A stretch of 46,878 nt of DNA from Acidimicrobiia bacterium. GTDB lineage: Bacteria; Actinomycetota; Acidimicrobiia; Acidimicrobiales; SZUA-35. The notes under the pieces are model-generated. The model was not told the origin of the DNA and searched no databases. It saw only the letters and a list, made by a program, of their open reading frames with translations. The stretch spans positions 1-46,878 of the forward strand of contig QIKW01000134.1 of the NCBI GenBank assembly GCA_003231975.1, written 5' to 3'. The translations under genes were made by a program, and so were the position numbers. Below, piece by piece: positions 1 through 7,689 of this stretch; the first letter of the stretch is position 1, and every line of letters starts with the position of its first letter.

Positions 1-29
1 GAGGTTGTCATAGGCCGTCGTTACGCTTA

Positions 30-47
30 GTCGAGCGAAGACTCGAC
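30..47. repeat. Short hairpin in left-edge non-coding stretch
   Basis: Arms GTCGAG (30-35) and CTCGAC (42-47) enclose a six-base loop. It lies in the 225-base non-coding left edge of the window, which otherwise shows only the inverted repeat at 147-192. No gene is visible in this stretch and no function is assigned to the hairpin. Confidence 0.4.
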
Positions 48-146
48 CAGCCACAATCCCTAAAGCGGACGGGGAAAGAGCACTTGGATCGGCCGAGCAC
101 CAAACCAAAAAGGCGACCCCCGCACGACAACCGCCAAAACAGTCAC

Positions 147-192
147 CGCCAGAAGATCCGGCGGGCAGATTTCGAGAGTAATTCTTCTGGCG
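147..192 (-). terminator. Putative terminator of the WXG100 operon
   Basis: CGCCAGAAGA (147-156) and TCTTCTGGCG (183-192) form a perfect 10-bp inverted repeat around a 26-base loop. Read on the minus strand it lies just after the stop of the 604-aa gene and is followed by a short TGTTTT stretch. The long loop and weak T run make it an imperfect intrinsic terminator. Confidence 0.4.
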
Positions 193-225
193 AGGTGGTG
201 GTCGTTGAAGCCCGACTTGGCCGAC

Positions 226-2040
226 TTAGCGACGGAGTCGTTCGGGGGAGTCGTCTTTGGTAGGAACGATCGACGGGTATGACGCCACCGCGGCGAAGAG
301 CTCTGGGCTGGTGTGGACCAGTTTCAGAACCTCGCCAATAGATGGCATCCGGTCATTCATCTCTGGCCAGAGCTCAGCCTGGTCCGCCGTGGTGCAGAAG
401 GGTTCGGTCATGACTTCGCACAGGTCGAAGTCTCGAACCAGGTTGTTCGGGTCGGTGCTGGCTGGGATCGGGTCCCCAATCCTTATCGGGTCCATCAGCT
501 CAGTTCCGTCCGCGGACTGAACTACCAACTCTCCCATTTCGGTCATAACAGTCTCAGCTGATCGCCAGCCTGGGCCATCCCTCAGTGTCTCGCCGGGAAA
601 GGAGATCAGCTTTGTGGAAAGCTTCTTGAAGCCGTTGAGGCTTTTCAACTGGAGGTAGGGATCAACCACGGTTTGCTCCTGAATGGCAAGCGCCGCGTTC
701 CCAAGCAGCGTCAGTTCCTGCCTTCGTTTCGGATCTGTCTCTTCGGCTGCGTCGTCCCAGAATTGGGTGGCGACTTTCAGCAGATGCGGGCTGGGGGGCC
801 CTGTGCCAAGGATCCACGGGCCGAGGCCTTCGAGGAGGTCAAGCAGTAGCGCCTGGTTGCCGTCTGCCACATCCTGAATGACGCCCCTCGGCAGACCGAC
901 ATAGTAGACGTCCAGATCCCCCCGAATGATTAACCCCACCGAGGCTGACGCCACCACTCCTGAGAAGAACCAGTTGGCCCCGCTATGGCCCGGGGCGTTT
1001 GGATCCCCCGCCCAGGCTCCGTTGAGGCGCCAATCCAAGATTCTTGCCACCTCGGCATGAACTGCGGTGATCTGGGTGTTGCGGTAGCCGTCGGGAGACT
1101 CGGGCAGCCGAACGATCAGCCCGGCCGCCTCGAGCTTGTCTGCGTCTGTGGTTCCCAGGTCGGACACCGCGGCCAAGTGAAGCTCGCGAAGAGAGGCGGT
1201 TTCAATGGCGAACATGTTCAGCCCGATCCCGTCCCGGCCCTGAACTGGCAGTGACCGGATGAAGTCTTTCGCTCGTTGGGGCGAATGGACGAAGGTCTGG
1301 AAGTTCACCGCGTCGGTCAGGATGTCCTGGAAGTTGGTGCTGAGCCCCACTTCTTCAAGCTGAGACGGATCCAGCCCAAGCTCAATCAACTGCTGGTCGC
1401 TGAAGACGGTGGATCCCGAGCCCACTGCGGCAGCGGCGGGTTCGGCCAGGATGGTTAAGAGCTGGTTGCGCTCACGCCAAGTTTCGAGGAACGCAACCGT
1501 GATGGGATCCCCGGGATCAGCCATGTGTGGCACCCCCGATTGGAACAGCTTCATCCACTCCGGCCTCGAAAGCAGAGCCATCACAGCAGCACTCAGCTCT
1601 GGGGCAGAGGCAGGGTCGGCCAGCACATCTAGCAGCCGTTCCTGAGTTATGAACTCCTCATCAGGCCAGCGGGTCTCGGCCAAGCTAGACCTGTTCTCCA
1701 GCAGTATCTCAATAGCCAGGCTGCCGGTGATTGCTGCCTTGGCCCCGTCACTGTCCAGCAGAGATTCGAACAACGTCGAAGTTTGACTCTGCTCGGGATT
1801 CCCCTCGAACGGCAGTTGTATCCGGAAACCAGCAACCTGGTCGGCCCGTTGCCCCAAGATTGCCGCCAGCAAATCCAGCTCTTCGTCGATCTCGCGGCAG
1901 TTGATCAGGCTTAGGTTCGGAGGCAACTCGCTTAGCGTGAGGCCCCGTTGGATCACCGACTGGAGATCGTCGGCCTGATCGGCGACGGAGCGAAAATACC
2001 TAGCGGCTACCTGAACCCGTTCAGGATCTATCCAAGGCAT
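226..2040 (-). CDS. Large hypothetical protein, last gene of a WXG100-type operon
   Basis: This 604-aa protein is not recognised with certainty. The first ~70 residues are helical and resemble the WXG-like leader regions of type VII secretion substrates; no signal peptide or clear transmembrane segment is seen. The middle (residues ~350-375) holds HSGANWFFSG followed by a hydrophobic stretch and IIRGDL, and residues ~435-450 hold TDPKRRQELTLLGNA. From memory these recall a widespread bacterial family of unknown function with an NW...WAS...IR motif; this is a weak resemblance, not an assignment. The ATG start follows an AAAGGG ribosome-binding site. It lies 92 bp downstream of the 127-aa gene on the same strand, so it is probably co-transcribed with the two WXG-like genes and may be an exported effector or partner. 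That role is inference. Confidence 0.6.
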   Translation of the reverse strand: MPWIDPERVQVAARYFRSVADQADDLQSVIQRGLTLSELPPNLSLINCREIDEELDLLAAILGQRADQVAGFRIQLPFEGNPEQSQTSTLFESLLDSDGAKAAITGSLAIEILLENRSSLAETRWPDEEFITQERLLDVLADPASAPELSAAVMALLSRPEWMKLFQSGVPHMADPGDPITVAFLETWRERNQLLTILAEPAAAAVGSGSTVFSDQQLIELGLDPSQLEEVGLSTNFQDILTDAVNFQTFVHSPQRAKDFIRSLPVQGRDGIGLNMFAIETASLRELHLAAVSDLGTTDADKLEAAGLIVRLPESPDGYRNTQITAVHAEVARILDWRLNGAWAGDPNAPGHSGANWFFSGVVASASVGLIIRGDLDVYYVGLPRGVIQDVADGNQALLLDLLEGLGPWILGTGPPSPHLLKVATQFWDDAAEETDPKRRQELTLLGNAALAIQEQTVVDPYLQLKSLNGFKKLSTKLISFPGETLRDGPGWRSAETVMTEMGELVVQSADGTELMDPIRIGDPIPASTDPNNLVRDFDLCEVMTEPFCTTADQAELWPEMNDRMPSIGEVLKLVHTSPELFAAVASYPSIVPTKDDSPERLRR

Positions 2041-2132
2041 GAGAGCCCTTTCGAATTTGCGAGCCCGTTGAGGCTCTTGGGGGAAGTTCGAGGCCCGGTG
2101 GTGAGGCCGACCCCCGGGCGAGGGCCTTCTGA

Positions 2133-2516
2133 CTAAAGCTCGACCCAGGAAGCTGGGCGGCGGGGTCGCCTCGGGCGTGGGCCAGGCAGGCGGCCTTCGT
2201 CGTCTCCGTACAGCACGGCTGAGTCTTGGTTCCAGCGGTCAAGGTCACGCCGGTAGCCGGCCAGATCTTGGGCGTATGCCCGGCACACCTCGGCCCGGCG
2301 CCTACAGGTGTCTGCCTGTTGGCCAAGGCCGGCTGAAACCAGGGAGGCGGTCCGTTCGGCGGTGTCGATTGTGAGATCTGTCAGCAGGGGGAGGCGACCG
2401 TCTCGAAACGTGTCTGGGCCAAGAAGGCCGCGAACCCCGACCAGCAGTTGCTCTGCTTGTAAGGCGGCGCCGTCGAGAACGATTGCCGCCTGATCGAACT
2501 CAGTAGCGGTAGGCAT
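2133..2516 (-). CDS. Small helical protein, probable type VII secretion-associated
   Basis: A 127-aa, largely alpha-helical protein with a charged helix (RRRAEVCRAYAQDLAGYRRDL) and an Arg/Pro-rich tail (residues ~112-122). The start at 2516 (MPTATEF) is preferred over the upstream in-frame GTG because it leaves a one-base gap after the stop of the WXG100 gene, giving translational coupling. It has no WxG motif of its own, but its size, helical content and place directly after a WXG100 gene are like the second small partner commonly found in ESX-type loci (compare EspC-like proteins). It may form a complex with the WXG100 protein. No enzymatic motif is visible. Function is inferred from context only. 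Confidence 0.6.
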   Translation of the reverse strand: MPTATEFDQAAIVLDGAALQAEQLLVGVRGLLGPDTFRDGRLPLLTDLTIDTAERTASLVSAGLGQQADTCRRRAEVCRAYAQDLAGYRRDLDRWNQDSAVLYGDDEGRLPGPRPRRPRRPASWVEL

Positions 2517-2517
2517 G

Positions 2518-3012
2518 TCAGCTAACCGATAGGCCAATGTTCATTGCCTGATCCAGGTTCGCTCGCTGAGCTTCCACTGCACTGGACATGTCGACCGCCG
2601 AGGCTTCGGCTTGGGTCAGCGCGGTTGAGAACTGGCTGACGAATTGGTTCAGAGACTCAGTCATTGTGGCCACAGAGGCCTGAAATGAACTGAAGGCGTC
2701 GGTGGTTGCTGCCTGGCCAGACTGCATTGCGGCCCGAAAATCTGCCGCCCCCACCCGGAAGCGGTCGGCGTTGGCGCCGGTCCACTGCGTGCCATCAGCC
2801 TGGGCCACAGCCCCGCTGACCGAAGTGTCAAGCGCCTGCATGTACGACGTGATCTGCTCCAGAGCACGCCGAGTTGAATCGCTTACTTCGCCGATCACGC
2901 TGGTGGTTGACAAAACAGATTGCTCTCTGGCGCTTCCAACATCTCCTGCTGTTGTTTGCAGCCGTGTGGTTAGAGCGGCGAGATCATCCAGCTGAGCTCC
3001 GAGCATTACCAT
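2518..3012 (-). CDS. WXG100-family protein (ESAT-6-like)
   Basis: A 164-aa helical protein with the hallmark turn W77-T78-G79 between two long amphipathic helices (about residues 5-70 and 83-150), the signature of WXG100/ESAT-6-like substrates of type VII secretion. At 164 aa it is longer than the usual 100 aa and has an extended second helix rich in Ser, Gln and Ala. It lacks a signal peptide, as expected for this export route. It is first of three co-directional genes; the next start lies one base after its stop. Two ATGs (3012 and 3006) are possible, with AAGGA about nine bases upstream. No ESX ATPase or membrane component (EccC, EccB, EccD) is in the window, so the cognate secretion machine must lie elsewhere. 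Family call is firm, exact function is not. Confidence 0.8.
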   Translation of the reverse strand: MVMLGAQLDDLAALTTRLQTTAGDVGSAREQSVLSTTSVIGEVSDSTRRALEQITSYMQALDTSVSGAVAQADGTQWTGANADRFRVGAADFRAAMQSGQAATTDAFSSFQASVATMTESLNQFVSQFSTALTQAEASAVDMSSAVEAQRANLDQAMNIGLSVS

Positions 3013-3062
3013 TGTGGTGGTCCTTTGAATTCATCGCCTCCAAACTGAAGGACGAGAAACGC

Positions 3063-3091
3063 AGTTAAGCGTAATTAAAGGATGTTGACAA
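3063..3091 (-). promoter_or_regulatory. Candidate promoter of the WXG100 operon
   Basis: On the minus strand a TTGTCA (3086-3091) and a TTAACT (3063-3068) are separated by 17 bases, about 50 bases upstream of the WXG100 start. The -10 match is only partial. The 120-base gap in which it sits has no gene. Confidence 0.35.
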
Positions 3092-3132
3092 CCGGGAAAT
3101 CTGCCCAGAGCGGCGGTGGCAGGGGCGGTGGC

Positions 3133-5316
3133 CTAGGGCCGTGCGGCTGCCAGCTGGCCCGGGTCGACATCGGCCTGAATCCGGCAAGGCCTGGCGTTGA
3201 ACATTGGCATTGCCGTGTAGTGGTCTACCTCGACCGTGCTGTGCAGCTGGTTGACGTTCACTCCTGGCCGCTTCCTGGCAAGGCTCTGGCCAGATTGGTA
3301 GTGGTGGCCCCAGAACTGGGGAACGGCCACGGTGTCGGGCCGTATGGATTCCTTGATCGTTACCCCAATCTTGATCTGACCAACCGAGGTTTGCAGCTGA
3401 ATCTTGTCTCCATCGACCAAGCCGTGCTTGCTGGCAAGATCGGGATGGATTGTTGCTGTCGGCTCGGCCAGCGGGGCGGTGAGCTTTGGCATGTTGTGAG
3501 TCCACGTGTTGAAGCTGCGCAGTTGCCGTTGGCCTGAGATCAACAGCAGCGGGAACTCTTGGCTGGCCGCTGCTTCATGGCCCGCGGCCTCATCGGCCAA
3601 TGCTTGATCGAGGCCCTCAACGAGGTCCGCTGGCGCCAGCTGCAACTTTCCGGACTGCGTCTTCACGTGCTGTTCGAAGAACGCTCCAGCGCCTTCTGCC
3701 GGCAGTTCTATTCCGCCCGGGGTGTCGATCACCTCGTCCAGCGTTACGCCTTCCGGCATCACGCCCTCATACATTGCCCGTTCGGGGTAGTAGGTATCAC
3801 GGGCCCGGTGCTCAAGAACCTTCTCGTGAAGGGCGGGATTGTTGAGGAAGGGGGCATCGGCGGCCACACAGATGTCTTGCATGGCCTCCCATTCCAGCCG
3901 AGCTTCGCCGGTTGGAGGCACAACCTGAGGTTTCCATTCCAGCCGCCGCACCGGCTCGTACTTGTCAACCATGAAGTGCATAGACGGCTTCTCAAACTGG
4001 GTGACGGCGGGCAGTGACCAGTCGGCGAAACTCCCGGTGTCGGAATGGTAGATGTCAAAACACACCAACAGGTCTAGCCGTTCAAGAGCGGCCTCCATCT
4101 TCTTGGTGTCCGGAAAGCTGATGACGGGGTTGCCCGCGTACACAATCAGAGCCCGCACGCGGTCTTCGTCGTCGGACAGGATGTCGTCGGCCAGCACCGT
4201 GGCGGGCAGGCCGCCAAAGATGTGGGGATGGTTGCCGATTCGAGAAGGGGTGAAGTTGTTGCGCAGCAGGCCATCCAGCAGGAACTGGGCGGGGTCGGTT
4301 GCTCCGCCGTGGAAGATCATGCCGCCTGGTTTGGCGATATTGCCGGTGATGGCGTTGAGGGTGGTAACGGCCCACTCGGTCAGCGTGGTGTTCGGCCCGG
4401 TTTGCACCCCAACCCGGGTGGTGGCGAACGCCGCTGGCGCGCTGGCGAAGCGCTCGGCCTCGGCTTCGATGACTCTGCGAGGCAGGTCGCAGGTTTTGGC
4501 GACCCAATCCAGGTCAACCCCGGCAGTGATGCGAGACCACTCTTCAAGCCCCTCGGTGTGAAGGCCTAGCCAGGCCTGGTCGGCCAGGTCGGAGCGAAGT
4601 ATGTGCGAGATCAGCCCAATGAGGAAGTAGAGGTCGGTGCCTGGCCTAATGGCGAGATGGTGGTCGGCGAATGCGGTCGTTTCGGTTTGGCGAGGGTCGA
4701 CCACGGTGAGCGTTCCGCCGCGGCGTTGGATGTCTCGCAGGTCGCCCCGGATGCGGGGCCGCCGCTGAAGCAGAGCCATCCCCTGGGTAACCACCGGGTT
4801 CGTTCCAAGCAAAAGTGCGTGGCTGGTGTGGTTGGCGTCGGGCTGGACCATGACGCCCTCGTCTCCGTAGACCCGCTGGGCAACAGCGCCCCGGTCGGTG
4901 AATTCGAGCGACAGGACGTTGTAGGTGTTGCGGGATCCAAAGGCCCCTGCGGTGGTGAGCGCCAACACGATGTTTGCCGAATCGGCCGCGTTGCCCCAGT
5001 AGGTGGCAACCGAATCTGGGCCGTGTTTGTCTGTGATGGAGCGCAGCCGGGTGCCGATATCGGTGGTTGCGGTTTCCCAGTCTGCTCTTTCGAATCCGGT
5101 GCTGGTTTTGCGGAGAGGGTGAAGCAGGCGATCAGGGTCGTTCTGATACTCAAGCAGGTTGTAGCCCTTCACACACATGTAGCCCTTCGACACCGGGTGC
5201 TGCTTGTCGCCCCGCACGGCAACCATGACCCCATCCCGGACGTCAACCTCAATGCCGCAATAGGGCTCGCAGGCTCCAACCTTGCAAGTGGTGCGAACCG
5301 TGGTTGTTTCACTCAT
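3133..5316 (-). CDS. Molybdopterin-dependent oxidoreductase (formate dehydrogenase/DMSO reductase superfamily)
   Basis: A 727-aa catalytic subunit of the MopB superfamily. The N-terminus carries four cysteines for a 4Fe-4S cluster (C11, C16, C20, C48), then the molybdopterin oxidoreductase domain and a C-terminal molydop-binding domain ending in PMFNARPCRIQ. The start at 5316 (MSETTT) is preferred to the longer frame because it puts the cysteine motif at the usual distance and overlaps the MOSC stop by eight bases (ATGAGTGA), implying coupled translation. At the place where formate dehydrogenases carry Cys or Sec, this protein has a stretch with no Cys, Ser or Sec; an Asp (in TDRG) could be the molybdenum ligand. 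No signal peptide is seen, so it is probably cytoplasmic. Substrate unknown; electron partner not visible. Confidence 0.88.
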   Translation of the reverse strand: MSETTTVRTTCKVGACEPYCGIEVDVRDGVMVAVRGDKQHPVSKGYMCVKGYNLLEYQNDPDRLLHPLRKTSTGFERADWETATTDIGTRLRSITDKHGPDSVATYWGNAADSANIVLALTTAGAFGSRNTYNVLSLEFTDRGAVAQRVYGDEGVMVQPDANHTSHALLLGTNPVVTQGMALLQRRPRIRGDLRDIQRRGGTLTVVDPRQTETTAFADHHLAIRPGTDLYFLIGLISHILRSDLADQAWLGLHTEGLEEWSRITAGVDLDWVAKTCDLPRRVIEAEAERFASAPAAFATTRVGVQTGPNTTLTEWAVTTLNAITGNIAKPGGMIFHGGATDPAQFLLDGLLRNNFTPSRIGNHPHIFGGLPATVLADDILSDDEDRVRALIVYAGNPVISFPDTKKMEAALERLDLLVCFDIYHSDTGSFADWSLPAVTQFEKPSMHFMVDKYEPVRRLEWKPQVVPPTGEARLEWEAMQDICVAADAPFLNNPALHEKVLEHRARDTYYPERAMYEGVMPEGVTLDEVIDTPGGIELPAEGAGAFFEQHVKTQSGKLQLAPADLVEGLDQALADEAAGHEAAASQEFPLLLISGQRQLRSFNTWTHNMPKLTAPLAEPTATIHPDLASKHGLVDGDKIQLQTSVGQIKIGVTIKESIRPDTVAVPQFWGHHYQSGQSLARKRPGVNVNQLHSTVEVDHYTAMPMFNARPCRIQADVDPGQLAAARP

Positions 5317-6097
5317 CGAACACCTCAATTGTGTCTCCGGTGCGGACCGTTCCCGGTTGCACAACATCGAGGTACAGCCCCAGGTGGTTCGGATGATTGG
5401 TGTTCAATTCCGACATTGCCTTGAACATCTGAGGCTGCCTTTCCAGGCCGTCGGGCTGGGCCCGAAGCGGCATGGCGCAACGCACGGTCGGCATCATCAC
5501 TTTCGCCACTGCGGTGCCAAGCTTCAGGTTTCGTCCAACCCATTGCTCTTCTGTGAATCCGTCAGCATCTTCTGTTGCGGTGGCACCGAGATCAACAACG
5601 AGGTTGGGGCGGAAGCGACGAACATCCCAATCCAGTTCAGGCTGCTTGGCTCGGCAGTAGGCCAGGGTGTTCGTTGAAATCAGGTGAAGCGGCGCCAGGT
5701 CTAAGAAGGTGCCAGACGGTGTTGGAATGTCTACGTACTCAGCATCGTCGTTCGGTGGATCGAAGGTCATTTGGTAGACGGTTCCCGCCGCCTCCGAAGG
5801 CCTAACAACCTCAAGGTCAACCCCAAGCCAGGCCGAGAGTGCGGCCGAGGCCCCTGGCTGGTCGAGCCGGATCTGGTCGCCTCCCGGCAGCTCAACATGT
5901 TCGTCGAATCCGGCCGCCCCAAGCATTGCCGAGTACCTCTTGGCCGACATCAACTTGTTCGTCGACTTGTCGAGAAAGCCCCACTGTCGGTCGCCTTTCA
6001 CCTCGTTCGGTCCGATGTCGATTTCACCGGTCTCAAATCCTTGAAGTGACTTAACCGGGTACCGCCAACAGGCAGCAACGGAACCGACAACGTTCAT
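5309..6097 (-). CDS. MOSC domain-containing protein
   Basis: A 262-aa protein with an N-terminal MOSC_N beta-barrel (WRYPVKS near residue 11, GDRQWGF near residue 36) and a C-terminal MOSC domain with the conserved cysteine C207 (PTVRCAMP). This family includes the molybdenum-cofactor-binding mARC/YcbX proteins, which reduce N-hydroxylated compounds; the Cys is the expected molybdenum ligand. Start 6097 is chosen because GAGGAGG sits eight bases upstream; a longer frame to 6130 lacks this. Its stop overlaps the start of the molybdopterin oxidoreductase, so the two form an operon, and a divergent TetR gene lies upstream. It may either act as a Moco enzyme or help mature its neighbour; the first fits the family better. 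Confidence 0.85.
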   Translation of the reverse strand: MNVVGSVAACWRYPVKSLQGFETGEIDIGPNEVKGDRQWGFLDKSTNKLMSAKRYSAMLGAAGFDEHVELPGGDQIRLDQPGASAALSAWLGVDLEVVRPSEAAGTVYQMTFDPPNDDAEYVDIPTPSGTFLDLAPLHLISTNTLAYCRAKQPELDWDVRRFRPNLVVDLGATATEDADGFTEEQWVGRNLKLGTAVAKVMMPTVRCAMPLRAQPDGLERQPQMFKAMSELNTNHPNHLGLYLDVVQPGTVRTGDTIEVFDE

Positions 6098-6135
6098 CTT
6101 GGCTTCCTCCTCAGACTGGAACACGAGCATGGCAG

Positions 6136-6207
6136 TGATGCATCATAAATGTTCATTCGGTACGAGATGATGGCAGCTCTCGCCGATCAAAGCAACATCA
6201 GTGTTGC
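6136..6207. promoter_or_regulatory. Candidate TetR operators in the divergent promoter region
   Basis: The 143-base gap between the MOSC gene and the TetR gene holds two symmetric sites: a perfect 10-bp palindrome TGATGCATCA (6136-6145) and an inverted repeat GCAACA-TCAG-TGTTGC (6192-6207). TetR proteins bind such dyads near their own promoter, so these are plausible operators controlling both directions. Binding is inference. Confidence 0.45.
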
Positions 6208-6240
6208 ATCTCTAGAACAGGCGAGACACACTGGTTTGTA

Positions 6241-6831
6241 GTGGCCGCCACAACGAATCGCGAACTTCTTGAAGCCGTAAACAGTGTTGTTGACGAGCGC
6301 GGCTGGGCGGGCACCACCGCAGAGCTGGTAGCCCAAGCCGCTGGCGTCAACCGCACAACCCTCTACCGGAAAGGGTTCACCCGCGAACGCCTCCTGGCCG
6401 AGGCCGCAGCAGCCAGCGCCCAGGAATTCGAAGCCGCCGCCCTAGCTCCGCTAACCGCGCCCGGCAGCGCCAAAGATCGGATGCTCTTGTTGCTTGAGGC
6501 GCTGTACGAACTGGCCGATCAGCACTTGGGCCTGTTGGCAGGCCTCTACGACGGCCCAACTGCCATATTTCACATGGGGTTGGATTCGGCCGACACAACC
6601 GTGCTGACCCGATTCGAATACACCAAGCCATTCGAGCGGCTCCTGATCGATGGCAACGGCGACGGAACGCTTAGCAGCCAGGATCCAAAGCAAGATTCCG
6701 AACTCATTTTCAACACAGCAGGTTGGACCTACATTCACTTCCGTCGAAGTCACGACTGGAGCCAGCAGACGGCAAGGCAGGCCGTCACCAGGGTTACCCT
6801 CGGAGCGTTCCAACCGCGGCCCCCTGTCTGA
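6241..6831 (+). CDS. TetR-family transcriptional regulator
   Basis: A 196-aa protein with an N-terminal TetR-type helix-turn-helix at residues ~8-52 (GTTAELVAQAAGVNRTTLYR matches the family pattern) and a variable helical ligand-binding domain behind it. It starts with GTG; no strong ribosome-binding site is seen. It is divergent from the MOSC/molybdopterin oxidoreductase operon and separated by 143 bases that contain two dyad-symmetric sites, so autoregulation and control of that operon are the obvious hypothesis. The effector is unknown. The recognition helix reads RTTLYRKG rather than the more common LYxHFxxKxxL, so the second half of the DNA-binding domain departs slightly from consensus. 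Confidence 0.85.
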   Translation: MAATTNRELLEAVNSVVDERGWAGTTAELVAQAAGVNRTTLYRKGFTRERLLAEAAAASAQEFEAAALAPLTAPGSAKDRMLLLLEALYELADQHLGLLAGLYDGPTAIFHMGLDSADTTVLTRFEYTKPFERLLIDGNGDGTLSSQDPKQDSELIFNTAGWTYIHFRRSHDWSQQTARQAVTRVTLGAFQPRPPV

Positions 6832-6873
6832 CCCGAATCGTCGGTCCCTCGCCGGTTCGGTATCCTCACTGGA

Positions 6874-7596
6874 ATGAGTACCACCGAGGCAGCCCCCACA
6901 AGCGACGAGGCTTCTGACGAAGTCGCCATTCTCAGCGACGAGGCTTCTGACGAAGTCGCCATTCTCAGCGACGAGGCTTCTGACGAAGTCGCCATTCTCA
7001 CTGTCAGCGAAGCCGCCCTGGCCACCGTGCTTGAGGTGCGCGCGGCCGAGGACGACCCCGAGGCAACCGCCCTTCGCATCGCAATCACCGGCGCCACCAT
7101 GACCGACTTTCAATACGAACTTGATCTCTCGCCAATTGCTGAGGCTGTCGAGGGCGACGCCGTTTACAGCCAAGGGCCGAAGGGCGAGCTGACAGTTGTG
7201 ATTCCCGCCGACTCGATCGAGCGGATGAGGCGGGCAACCCTCGACATCCCTGGAGGGGCCCAAGCGGGCGGGCTTGTGATTCGGAACCCGAACGTTCCAA
7301 ACCCACTTGACGGGCTTGACCTGGATCTCAGCGGCGAACTCCCCGAGAGAATCCAGGCCGTGCTTGACCAGGCCATCAATCCCGCATTGGGCTCGCACGG
7401 AGGTTACGCCACCCTCGTTGGCGTCGAGGGAACCAAGGCAGTTGTAACCATGGGTGGCGGCTGCCAGGGTTGTGCGGCCAGCGCAATGACACTTCGCGAC
7501 GGAATCACCAAGATGCTGTTGGAAGCACTGCCCGAACTCACCGAAGTGATCGACGCCACCGATCACACCGCAGGCGAAAACCCCTTCTACACCTAA
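6874..7596 (+). CDS. nfuA: NfuA-like Fe-S cluster carrier (A-type domain plus NifU C-terminal domain)
   Basis: A 240-aa protein with an N-terminal acidic extension, a degenerate A-type (IscA/HesB-like) domain at residues ~45-150 and a NifU C-terminal domain with the cluster-binding C197-x2-C200 (GGGCQGC). NfuA proteins carry 4Fe-4S clusters and hand them to target enzymes in the cytoplasm, which fits the Fe-S proteins in this window (MoaA, ferredoxin, molybdopterin oxidoreductase). The A-type half lacks cysteines, as known for NfuA. The N-terminal extension contains three identical copies of SDEASDEVAIL, encoded by a perfect 33-base triplication, which is not part of the family. A TATCCT box seven bases before the ATG suggests a leaderless transcript. 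The domain call is strong; the role of the acidic repeats is unknown. Confidence 0.88.
   Translation: MSTTEAAPTSDEASDEVAILSDEASDEVAILSDEASDEVAILTVSEAALATVLEVRAAEDDPEATALRIAITGATMTDFQYELDLSPIAEAVEGDAVYSQGPKGELTVVIPADSIERMRRATLDIPGGAQAGGLVIRNPNVPNPLDGLDLDLSGELPERIQAVLDQAINPALGSHGGYATLVGVEGTKAVVTMGGGCQGCAASAMTLRDGITKMLLEALPELTEVIDATDHTAGENPFYT
6901..6999 (+). repeat. Three perfect 33-base tandem repeats inside the nfuA-like gene
   Basis: Units 6901-6933, 6934-6966 and 6967-6999 are identical at every base. The length is a multiple of three, so the frame is kept and the protein gains SDEASDEVAIL three times. Identity at third codon positions points to recent duplication by slippage or unequal recombination. 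Confidence 0.97.
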
Positions 7597-7602
7597 TTCG
7601 AA

Positions 7603-7620
7603 AAGCGCGTATCAGCGCTT
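7603..7620 (+). terminator. Short hairpin after the nfuA-like gene
   Basis: AAGCGC (7603-7608) and GCGCTT (7615-7620) form a six-base stem with a six-base loop shortly after the stop codon. There is no following T run, so termination is only suggested. Confidence 0.35.
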
Positions 7621-7689
7621 GAGGGCCAGTAGGGCAACTTCGGCTCGGCAATCGCAAAAGTTCTAGGTACCGTGCCTGTTGGAGGGAAC

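Noticed and set aside
3133-5316. Selenocysteine-containing formate dehydrogenase
   Set aside because: The frame has no in-frame UGA and no Cys at the equivalent position.
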